From contig JAKJXP020000104.1 in assembly GCA_022225965.2 (NCBI GenBank), positions 62,001-126,000 of the forward strand: DNA of 64,000 nucleotides, read 5' to 3'. A program made the position numbers and the translations under genes. This document shows positions 54,909 to 64,000 of the stretch, in pieces. Within the stretch, counting starts at the first letter, position 1, and each line of letters opens with the position of its first letter. The notes under the pieces were generated by a model. The model was not told the origin of the DNA. It made no database searches and saw nothing but the letters and a program-made list of their open reading frames with translations. Source of the stretch: Diatrype stigma. Its lineage: Eukaryota; Ascomycota; Sordariomycetes; Xylariales; Diatrypaceae.

Positions 54909-55945
54909 ATGGAAAACGTCCTAGGTCCTGACAACAAGAAGCTCGATGTAGTGATTGTGGGTATTGGCCTTTGCGGTCTCTCCATGGCGATATCTATTGC
55001 GTTGGTTGGTCACCAGGTAATCATTTTTGAATCGCACCCGGGGATACACGAGTTCGGTGCCGGCCTACAGAGTTCTCCAAATGTATAAGATTTGGGCAGT
55101 GGAAGAATTCTAGCTCTATAGGGTGGGCAAAAGAGTATAAGGATTTCACTGGGAATACTGTATATGGACAAGTCTGTATGTAGGATTTTCCGTGATTCTA
55201 TTCACTACCCTATAGCTATCTATAGGCGGCAGGCACCTGTATTAGGCTTATAGGGAGTTATGGAAGGCCGTGAAAGATTGTAGAAAATTCTGGATAGGGG
55301 GACAGGCCCCCCTATCTCCAGCAGCTGTTCCGTTTTAGGCTTAGTGTGTTTTGCCTCAGGGGCAAACCCCCTATAGCCACGTAAGCTTGTAATTATATAA
55401 TTACGTTACTAAACGGTCTGGAAGCTGCTGAAAACGTCCGTAGCCAGTAAGAATTTATCCTTTTTTCCAGCTAATCCTAGATATACTCTAGTAGAGTAGT
55501 CGATGTTCGCAGCGCAGAGTCTTGCATTGTACTGCTGGACGGAAGTAGACAGTGCAGAGACTTAATGTCATTGCAAAAGGCGTCTGGTCTAAACTTAGAA
55601 CGGCAGTACTGGGCCAGCATGTAGACCCTCAGCCTACCGGTGACATCGCCTATCGAATTACCATCGATAGATTGCAGATTCAAGATAGAGGGTACTGGCT
55701 TGGATAAAGAAGCCTCGGCTTCAACTATGGATAGGCCCGGGAGCACCTGCAGTGAGTTATATTGTCCCGGGGGGGTGCGCAACTCAACCTCGTGCTTCTT
55801 GCTACGCAAGATTTCCCAGTCAAAGAAGGGGGGGGGGTGTCGGGAAATGTTGAAGAGCTGAAAAGGAGGTTTGAAGGGTGGGCTTCGTCTCCTAGAGATA
55901 CTGGAATTTTCTGCACTAGGATCGGCCAGGCATTGATTAAGTAGA
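54909..55945 (+). pseudogene. FAD-dependent monooxygenase (salicylate hydroxylase-like), broken
   Basis: ATG 54909 starts a clear FAD-binding N-terminus: KKLDVVIVGIGLCGLSMAIS (GxGxxG with Ile for Ala), VIIFESHPGIHEFGAGLQSS and PN, ending at TAA 55086-55088. Downstream the same protein resumes: SKLRTAVLGQHVDPQPTGDI with AYRITIDRLQIQD (about 55580-55690), then with stops and frame changes NVEELKRRFEGW (near 55850-55885), a conserved block of class A flavin monooxygenases. About 0.48 kb between the first two parts lacks family sequence and contains mirrored ends (see repeat 55112-55385). Intact relatives hydroxylate aromatic rings or polyketides in secondary metabolism. Several independent lesions make it a pseudogene. 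It is co-oriented with the O-methyltransferase C-terminal half. Confidence 0.75.
55112..55385. mobile_element. Possible short insertion element inside the monooxygenase pseudogene
   Basis: The left end (about 55115-55131, CTCTATAGGGTGGGC) and the right end (about 55360-55380, reverse complement GGCTATAGGGGGTTTGCC) are imperfect inverted repeats. The stretch between is non-coding and contains a GGGGG/CCCCC mirror. It interrupts the monooxygenase exactly where family similarity is lost. Boundaries are approximate. Confidence 0.35.
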
Positions 55946-57163
55946 TGGTGCTAGAAACAAAGCTATCTCTAGATTACAGTTTAGTCAAGGTCAGCAGAAT
56001 GCATATGCAACTCGGCTATGTCTCGCATAGTACAAAGCCGCATATAAGTATAACAACTAGACGTGTGTTATACAGGGTTGTGTTGCGTACATAGTATGGA
56101 GTGGCCACTCCATCGCCCTTCCACTTCCCTACATATACCATTGTATATTTCGTTGGCCGCAGTACAGGGTGGAACGGAGATTTTAGATAATGTCGGCAAA
56201 TAGACTGACATACCCCCGGAAGTTTTACATATGAAAGTGACGTAGTAGCCCGATGACACGTCGGCGACCAATAAGACGTATTTGTCAGGAGATAGACATC
56301 CGAACAATGGTGTGGCCTCCTAAGCCCAAGCCAGCTGTTTCGAAGCTCAGAGTTGCAGTTGCAATGCAATGCAACCTCCTATTGAAGATATAGATTTAGC
56401 TAGAAGATATGTGGGTGCCAACGAACACAAGAATGCGTACAGTAGTAGGGCAACCCGAAGAAGGCGTTGCGACCTTAGGGCGTCCCTACATGAACCAAAA
56501 GGAATACCCGGTGCATGGAGCTATGAACTGAGAGGAAGGAATTCTGGATATTGGGCATTGTTCAAAAAAGCTTGTCAAAACGCATCACCAACCCATAGGT
56601 ATCTCCAAGTAGTATCAACACCATTTGAATATTCTAGATATCTTTGGTGATGCTGCAATCGGTAAGAACCTGTGCCGAGTTTAGCTTAGCTGTTATCCGA
56701 AATGGCCGCTTACATCTTTCGATACAACCGGGCTTAAAGTTGTATGATCCGGAGATCTCTACCTTATACATATTCAGACTACTGTTGCTTATATATACGC
56801 TTCATGTCGGGCTAACCTCGAAGATATCCTACTATTAGGTGGTCGTCCTTCATAGACCGTGGGTCGCACTAGACAGTCACTGCAGCAAATTCCGCCACCG
56901 TGAGAAGCTTGTATTGATGCGCCGAGACGTGCCATTGAAATCAGCCAGTTTGGACATTCACCGGATGTGCTGTGATTTGAGCGACGTGAGAAGGTCTTGG
57001 CCGATCTTGGTATGGCCCTTCATGAACCACAGATTTATACTGAAGCTGATACAGATTCGGCCTAGATATATAGATGCGTATACCTGATTCAACCCATACG
57101 TAGGCAGCTTATTGTTTTGCTCTGCTGGATGTATCTGGAGATTCCACCGTGTATCTGAACATA
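55946..57163. other. Spacer with unassigned ORF fragments
   Basis: 1.2 kb. Open frames at 56016-56369 (minus) and 56369-56650 (plus) have no recognisable domains. A Zn2Cys6 motif (C-x2-C-x6-C) that would complete the downstream regulator was looked for by eye and not found. Probably further decayed cluster genes. Confidence 0.35.
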
Positions 57164-58528
57164 ATGTCTAACCAACAATCTAAAAGGGGGCGATACAATC
57201 ACGACGACGTCGAAACAGAGATCTCGAATAAGAAACTGAAATACGGAAAAGACAGTATAGGGGTCGCCCCTTGGAAGGAACAGACGTTGGGATATACGTT
57301 GCCAGCACCCAACCCCCCTGAGCAGCTACCGAACAACATTCAGCCCATCTACAGGGTAAACACAGTTAACCCACTACCTGCCACCCCAACAGCAATTCCC
57401 AGGAAAGCTTCCTATTGCCACAAAAGAGACAGTTCGGGCTCAGGGGATCTCCCTTGTGCCATTCCTCTATGGGGAAACCCACCATCTATGGTCAGCCCTA
57501 AAGCCGCAATCAACGAGTATTCACATCCTGGAACTTACCCGTTCGCACATGAGAACTTTACGCCCTTGGCTAGCGAAACTCACATGAACGTAGACGTAAT
57601 GCCGAGGTTGCAAACGGGGCAAGACTCTAGCTACTTAGCACCATTCTACCAGACATACCCAATGCCTCAAGCGCCGCTGATGATTCCATACTCGGCCCCA
57701 GCATCGGAATTTGACTACTTCTCGCCATGCGAATCGCCCGAGTCTATGGTGTTCCAGAGCCCGACAGCGTTAAGCAGCCCCATAGAGACGTATTTCAGAA
57801 ACGCTGCTATGCCGCCAGACTTCGCTGCTATACCTTCCATGGCGGCTACGCAGAGTTATCATACCCAGGACAGATCACCCCATTTCCTAGCCACGAGGAT
57901 GCTGGGCCCGGTGGAATGGTCGCTGGGCTTAGACTGCTACTCTCGACCAAGCAGTGCGAGCTCACACGTCTGTTTATCCCAGGTTTCAGCGATTTTGGGG
58001 CGGTTGAAGCAGCGCCGAGGGATGATGGGGCCAAACGCGCCACCCGCCGGACAGCAACAGCAGAGCAACAAGACGGATGGTGCGCTCTTACAGGAGACCA
58101 TCACGATGAACCGGGAGAGCACAGAGCAGATCACGCGGGTTCTGAACTGCGGATGTCTAAGCAAAGACGGCACTCTGACGCGGTACATCATCGCGGCCAT
58201 GTTCGAAATCATCACAAACTACGCCAGCATGGCGCGCGGGATCATCGGCGACCATGTCAGGGCGGAGGGGCAGGTTCGAGCGCGCGTGGGGATGATTCTC
58301 GGAGAGCTTCCCAGCACGTCTCATCTCCTCGACCTGCTGGCAAGCCGCTGGTATCAAGCCCACTACCACGCCTCCGACCCCATGATGACTGCACAGGGTA
58401 TGCTCAGTAAGCAGGAAGAATCGCCCCATCCCCTCTCGCCCTTGGCCTTCGGCCAGATCGAAAGTAAGCTGCGGCAGCGTTTACAAGCAGTGACTCATGA
58501 AATCATGAGGTATTGCGGGCGTGCTTAG
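57164..58528 (+). CDS. AflR-type regulator lacking the Zn2Cys6 DNA-binding domain
   Basis: Single open frame of 454 aa from ATG 57164. The C-terminal 150 residues match the regulatory domain of AflR-like Zn2Cys6 activators: LLQETITMNRESTEQITRVL, NCGCLSKDGTLTRYIIAAMF with EIITNYASMARGI, ARVGMILGELPSTSHLLDLL and FGQIESKLRQRLQAVTHEIM. The Cys pair NCGC and the following Asp occupy the usual C-x-C...D positions. The middle is Pro/Ser/Tyr-rich, as in activation regions. The N-terminus (KRGRYNHDDVETEISNKKLK) is charged but contains no cysteine cluster, and none is visible upstream. Either the DNA-binding exon was lost or the protein works as a co-regulator. AflR proteins activate polyketide clusters, which fits the neighbouring O-methyltransferase and monooxygenase remains. 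Confidence 0.65.
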   Translation: MSNQQSKRGRYNHDDVETEISNKKLKYGKDSIGVAPWKEQTLGYTLPAPNPPEQLPNNIQPIYRVNTVNPLPATPTAIPRKASYCHKRDSSGSGDLPCAIPLWGNPPSMVSPKAAINEYSHPGTYPFAHENFTPLASETHMNVDVMPRLQTGQDSSYLAPFYQTYPMPQAPLMIPYSAPASEFDYFSPCESPESMVFQSPTALSSPIETYFRNAAMPPDFAAIPSMAATQSYHTQDRSPHFLATRMLGPVEWSLGLDCYSRPSSASSHVCLSQVSAILGRLKQRRGMMGPNAPPAGQQQQSNKTDGALLQETITMNRESTEQITRVLNCGCLSKDGTLTRYIIAAMFEIITNYASMARGIIGDHVRAEGQVRARVGMILGELPSTSHLLDLLASRWYQAHYHASDPMMTAQGMLSKQEESPHPLSPLAFGQIESKLRQRLQAVTHEIMRYCGRA

Positions 58529-61500
58529 GAGGGACGGGGGACTTTTGAACATTGCAATTCTGCTGTGTCAGACTGACTCAGACTGGATCACCAAACATAA
58601 ACTCGAATTATTGATCCTCGCAAGGGAAACGTTCTAGACAGACGGCCAGACCATGGCGTTACGTACGTAGATTCAATATAACGAATGTGTGTGCGATCAA
58701 TGCTTTCAATTTGAGGCGAATGGGACGACGATCTGGTGAATGCCACTGAATGGGCGTCACGATAGTTGTATAGCTTAGTAACAACAAATCATGTCAAGGG
58801 CGTAGATAGTGAGTCATCCGCCCACCAATGATAGCCAGCCGGGATTCCACGGATCTGGGCAGTGGTCGCTGTAGTTGCACTTCGACGATGAACTCAGATT
58901 ACCAGAGTTACCAAAGTGTCGATCTCGCATAACACCATCCCAATGCATATGTATTAGGTCACAGGTGAGCTCCGAAATCGTGTGCGATGTTGTACCCGAG
59001 CAACTCTCTCGAAGCACACACACACACACGCACACACATGCATAAATCGTTCACCATGTGTTTATACCAGCAATCACATGCTGTAAGCATTCACGATGAA
59101 CCGCAATGTCACCTTCTCCCAACACGAAGGCATAGTCCCTTCGATCCAGCCAATTGCCGCTGCTGACATCCCAATATCCCTCTATCCAACCCCTTGCCAA
59201 GCTCCCCTCAAATCCATGCAAGCCACCCTTTTCTGCATCTGCACCACCCGCCACATCGCGCAACCCAACAAATAACCCAATAAACTACTTATCGCAGGAG
59301 TCAGTTGAGATAGGCCACCTCCCGCGCCTCGGCAACTGTCACCATAGGGTCAGCATCTGGCAGGCAACAGGCCATGGCTGCGGTACCGCTGGATGACAGG
59401 CAAGATGACTGACTGGTTGGATAATGATGATCGAACCACGATAACACCCAGCAGTCCCAGTCAGCTCAATATAATACTAAGCTGGTCGATCTCACGCCCC
59501 CCTCGCAACCGGATTGATTACGTTTTCCCACCTGGACCAACCGCGCTCGCATGCTTCATGATCTGCTCTCGGTGTTACTAATCTAACCCTCAACAACTTG
59601 AACCAACAGCTAGCCTATTTTGTTACCCCCTCTCCCCGTCTCCCCCCGCCTAGGACGGCGGCGGTCCAAAAGCCCTTCGAGGGGCAAGATATCTTACGCG
59701 GCTAAGGAGTGGGTAGGCAGGCCGTAGCACGTATCGCGACATGTGGGGGTTCACGGCATCGACACCGGTTTGTGGCGCAGTCCTGACTAGCTCGGCTCGT
59801 CCCGGGTAGGAGCAGGGATAGGATAAGCAGGTAGTCTAAGTTGGTAGGGCAAATCTCTCTCCCCTTGGTCTTGGCACGAATCGCTTATGGGGAGGGGGGG
59901 GAAGCTCCCACGAACGCAAGCCACCAAGGTGGGTATGAGATGGGATGGCCAGCTACTTTGACTTGTGGTCTTACAACACACACATACACACACACGTCTG
60001 TTCGAGTGCTGCAGCGACGTTTCTCGGAGGCACGCACGAAATACACTCGAGGCTCGAGTTTCCTCCCCTCGCACGCCTTGCGGCCTTGGCCCTTCTTGGC
60101 CAGCGCCAACAGCGGCGCCCCTATCCGATGCATACCAAACCTAGACCAAACAGGTACTACGTCAGTTCAATCATGTCGTGAAAGCCGGGCGAACCTATCC
60201 TATGGCGGAACGGAACGGCCTTGTCCAACTCCCAACTCCAGAAATGACGCTGGCAGCCAAGGTGGGGAGAAGCTCATTGGCTGTACCAACAGCAGCCTGG
60301 CCCGCCGGTGCCACGCGGCACAAAGCCTCATCTTGCCCATCTGTCTCTCCTGCATATCTTCAACGTCTTTTGTCTGCGGCTGTGGCATTTGCCTTTTTGG
60401 CCCCCCTCGTATCGAGTCGAAAGGGGTTGCATTTGAAGCTCTCGCCAAGCTTCACGAGAGCGGAACGAGACCGACAAGAAAGCAACAGCAACAACAGCAG
60501 CAGCAGCAGCAGCATGCCGTGACGCGTACGTGCCTAAGCCTAGCTAGCTAGGTCGCCGTCGTCGTCGTCGTCGTCTTCGTCGTCGGCAGCGGCACGGTAG
60601 TCACCGCTAACGACCGGACCAGACTCGGCAACCGAGCCAGCTTCCGGCGTCCGAACGTAGATGGGGATTGATGGGCTAGACTCTCTCGAGCCTTTATAGG
60701 CCCTGTTCGTGCACGCTCACATCGAGCCGGGCAGGAAAGATGGACACAGCAGAAGAGGGAACACGAACACGATACTGCGTGGGAGAACCACCGCTGATAA
60801 GCAATCTTCCATCAACAAGTACCATAGCTTGGCTCGCACAGCAGTAGCGAAGGGAGTCCGAGGCTAGGTAGTTTACTGTCTGGGCCACCGAAATTCGACC
60901 AGTCCAGATTTCGAGGCTTCTCTCTGAGTATTTGTCTATATAATGCGGCCACTAGAAAGATCAGTAGACGAGTATTCAGTGTACACAATCGCTAGCTTCA
61001 AAGTAAATGACCTATCAATCATATCTAAACTTAGGTAGTATAGCGTAGTACAGCCTTATCAAAGGGCTGACTGCCTTCTTACTATGCATATATCGGTGGT
61101 CAAGTGCCCGTAGAACGATGTGTACAATGTGTAAGTAACGTGGGACAGGACACGCCCTCCCTGATAGGAACATGATGCTCGTTTATTCTCCGTTGCAGGA
61201 TCGGTCATGGTGACCCACATTGCCACATATATGATCCTGCTGCTTCCCGCCCCTATATTATAAATACCCCTTTCCTGTGTACCACAGAATGATACCCGAT
61301 GATATAAAGTGCTCCAAAATGAAACACGACAATCCCATCGCATCTGCGTGAAACCCATCTCGTTCTACCCTCTAATCTGTATCGAACCGATCGTTATGGA
61401 CACGGGTACCCACGCTCGAGGCCCCATTGTTGGTCGCAGCTGGATATCGTCGGTTGCTAGGAGTGCCGCCAAGTCAACACACACACACAAACACACACAC

Positions 61501-62535
61501 ACATGACATGGTGTCCCGGTTCACGGTTGACGAGCGAAACTCTTGGGGGTGACCAATATGCCGTGACGCCTTGCGCCAAGCGCTAAGCCTTGCTCCTGAT
61601 ATAGTGCCCGAATCGATTGTTACCGCGAAACCCGCCCCTACATATTTAGCTAGGGGAGGGGGGAAAGAGACCTCTCAAGGCTATATAATCCATAGCGTCA
61701 TCCCTCCCTACGTAGAATTCTCGGGTGTAGATAGACGGGTAGCGTACTCAACGATCCATACCCCCTCCTTGCCACATAAGGTGGATGGACACAACGCACG
61801 TCAAGGTAAGACGCCAGGAAACTCAGATGCTACACCAAAGACTGCGCGATTAATATATGCAGACGAGCAAGTTTGTCACAAGCCTTTTCGTAGGCCAAGA
61901 GCCTAGGCTAAAGCAACGAGACACATGTGTGATACTGCGGGACCATGACCTCTCACCAGTGTGTTGACTAGTACGATGGACCAGATTCAATGATTATCCA
62001 GTACTGGTTCATCATGATCTCCACGGAAGTGGCCGGAAATTTCTTTTCAACATGCAAAAGCTACAGTTACCACCAGCTGAGGCACCACAGATGAATGCAT
62101 ATGCCTAAGGACCTTGATGTGGACTTTATACAGAGTCATCCAATCGACCGCTGGCATTTGGAGGTCATATGATTATGTCAAGCCTAACAAGCAGAGTCAC
62201 GTTGCCCCCTAAAGCGCTGACACGAGACTTATGAAAGACACTGTAAATCTTTCTCTTTTCAACGGCTACCTCATCCATACCTACGCAGCGAAGATGTATA
62301 TAAGCCTGTAGAGAACCATCCGTGGTCTCACGCCCTCTAGCGTATCCCTGCGTACCCCTGCCCCTGATTCGAACAACAAAGATCGCTCCCGCTCTAACGT
62401 CAGATGCAGTCTTACCATCATCTAAATCATGAAAACTTTGTATGATATTGAACCCATGCAATGAACTCCTCAAAACAAGAAGACCCTTTCCGTAACCCAT
62501 TATGTACAAGAGACATACACCACAGTTTGGAACAT
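58529..62535. other. 4-kb region without a supported gene, rich in microsatellites
   Basis: CA/AC repeats occur at 59017-59039, 59977-59996 and 61477-61503; CAACAG/CAG at 60483-60514; and GTC/CGT at 60556-60575. A minus-strand open frame of about 80 codons at 60694-60935 (VNYLASDSLRYCCASQAMV) reads protein-like but matches nothing I know. The last 1 kb is probably the 3' side of FAS2. No transposon ORF is visible. Confidence 0.4.
60483..60514. repeat. CAACAG/CAG trinucleotide repeat
   Basis: Interrupted CAACAG units followed by about seven CAG copies; no supported reading frame contains it. Confidence 0.75.
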
Positions 62536-64000
62536 CTAAGAGCTGGCGACGGCGATAGCGATAGCTTGATCGTCAGAGTGCGAAATGGAGATGCTGATCT
62601 CCTTCACACCAACCTCCTTGGCAGCGGCCTCTGCTTGACCATGGAGCTAAAGCTAGTTAGCGTTGGGACTGAAATCAGGATGCCAACTTGATGAACTTAC
62701 AGAAACAGTCGGAGCACCGACATCATTCGCGAGGATCTCAATATCCTTCAATGCTGCACCACCACCTCGGCTTTTGACGCCAAGGCTCTTGAAAACAGCC
62801 TCCTTGGCACTCCAACGGCCGGCGAATGAGCTCTGGGGGCTTGCCGCCTTGCGGCAGTAGTCAATCTCCTGAGGGGTGAAGTTGCGCTCGATGAACGTTT
62901 CATTCTCGATGTTGATGGCTGAGATGTCTTCAACGTCAACGCCCACTTTGTTGTTGTTGCCAGTCTGGAGACTTTGAGCAAGTGATTCCACTATCTCCTT
63001 CGTCTTCTTCGTCTTGGCAACATGCGGCTCTGCTGCTTGTTTGGCAAAGTTAGCCGCAAATGTGATGGACTTGGTCTTCTTGTCGTCGGAAGTCCGGGCG
63101 CTAGGGTTAAGCAGCACCCCGCGGAGCTGATCATCATCGTAAGGTGAGTTGCTCTTGGCTTGGAAGATCGAGTTGTTGATCATTCCGTTGTGCAAGAAGC
63201 GGTACGCCTTCTTCTGGCGAGCGATCACCTTAGCCGAGTACTGAGCGTATGTCGACTGATCAAGGACAGCGAATAGATATTTAGGGTGAACACCGATAGC
63301 CTGTGCACCCTTCTGACCAAAACCGAACGAGGTAACCGAGAAGGCCTTGACGCCATCCGTCTGGATACTTCGGCTTGGGTAGACGATGAGATCGAAGTCC
63401 TCCATAACAGTATCAACATTGTCAGCGTTGCGGTTGCCAGGAACAAGGCCAGTGTTCAGGACCTGTAAGCAACCGTTCATCATCCAGGCACCAGCAGCAC
63501 CCTTCGGATGGCCAGTAAGGTATTTCTGGAAGATACCTAAGATGGCATTACCCTTCTGGCGACCAAGGTGAGACAACTGCTTCTGAATGACCGATGACTC
63601 GTTCTTGTCATTCGCCTTCGTGGAAGTGCCATGGAAAGATGCAACATCAAGATCATCGATAGTTAGACCCCAAGTGGCAAGGGCACCGCGCAGAGGAGCG
63701 ATGGAGGAGTCTTGCTTCCAGAAGTTGTTGCCCAGACTTCGGATAGCCTCAGTCTCCTGCCTTGCCGATTCCTTCTCGATGTGGAGGGCCCTATCCTCAG
63801 TGTACGCCTTCTCGTCAAAGTCGGGAGACTGAGCCTTGATTGCTGCGACTTCCTCATAGAGGTACTCAAGCTCAGATTCCTTCCACAGTCGAATCTGCTT
63901 CTTGCGGATGTCGATCTGGCGACGTCGGTACTTGAGATCCAGCAAAGGAGATGGGAACTTCGAAGTGGTCTCCTCACGAGCAGTGGTCAAGACACCTTGT
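62536..64000 (-). CDS. FAS2: Fatty acid synthase alpha subunit, C-terminal part (5' end outside window)
   Basis: Exons (beyond 64000)-62701 and 62646-62536, with a 54-bp phase-0 intron (GTAAGT...TTTAG). Visible are the end of the ketoacyl synthase domain and the phosphopantetheinyl transferase (PPT) domain of type I fungal FAS alpha. Motifs: [29 protein letters not shown] and [32 protein letters not shown] (KS His/Lys); [28 protein letters not shown]; and in the PPT domain [20 protein letters not shown] and [20 protein letters not shown]. The last exon adds [20 protein letters not shown] and [13 protein letters not shown], the normal end. The enzyme makes C16/C18 acyl-CoA in the cytosol together with FAS1. 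Sequence features fit the housekeeping type; a cluster-specific FAS is possible given the relic cluster nearby but not indicated. Confidence 0.93.

Noticed and set aside
62536..64000. FAS alpha as a dedicated secondary-metabolism FAS (hexanoate synthase type)
   Set aside because: Its KS and PPT motifs fit the housekeeping FAS2 closely; closeness to the relic cluster (4 kb away) alone is weak evidence.

Overview
The window is nuclear DNA of a filamentous ascomycete (Pezizomycotina, most likely a Sordariomycete; the class is inference). The signs are short GT-AG introns (about 48-220 bp) in most genes, GC-rich exons between AT-rich spacers, spacers full of TACCTAC/GTAGGTA-type motifs, an intron-containing tRNA-Cys, and fungal families such as ERG1, ALG5, an FTA2-like protein, FAS2, Zn2Cys6/AflR-type and bZIP regulators. 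All exon borders below were set by hand from splice motifs and reading phase.

Layout, left to right. 0-19 kb: 3' end of a PPR-like gene; a small secreted cyanovirin-N homologue interrupted by a stop; ERG1 (squalene epoxidase) and ALG5 (dolichyl-P-glucosyltransferase), convergent; a palindromic mobile-element-like hairpin at 7.6-7.9 kb; an MBOAT/wax-synthase-type acyltransferase; an RCC1 Ran exchange factor; guanine deaminase; then an AT-rich block and a remarkable G-depleted leader in front of a bZIP gene. 19-33 kb: a possible four-exon small gene, a four-TM protein, a 937-aa protein with a Zip2/SHOC1-like C-terminus, a WRAP53/TCAB1-like WD protein and a PQ-loop membrane protein. 33-47 kb: a C2H2 zinc-finger protein, an FTA2-like protein, a spliced gene fragment, an R3H-associated-domain protein, a sugar-acid-type IlvD/Edd dehydratase, a frameshifted CorA-like membrane protein and tRNA-Cys(GCA). 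48-52 kb: an SGNH hydrolase and a 733-aa polytopic membrane protein.

53-58.5 kb is the most unusual part. An O-methyltransferase gene is split: its N-terminal domain lies on the minus strand, head to head with its SAM-binding domain on the plus strand, as if about 0.5 kb had been inverted. Beside it are a wrecked FAD-dependent monooxygenase, apparently with a palindromic insertion, and an AflR-type regulator that has its C-terminal domain but no Zn2Cys6 DNA-binding domain. Together these look like a decaying secondary-metabolite gene cluster. The window ends inside FAS2 (fatty acid synthase alpha), which looks like the housekeeping copy.

Most other genes are independent housekeeping functions (sterol synthesis, N-glycosylation, nuclear transport, purine salvage, fatty acid synthesis) rather than a pathway unit.
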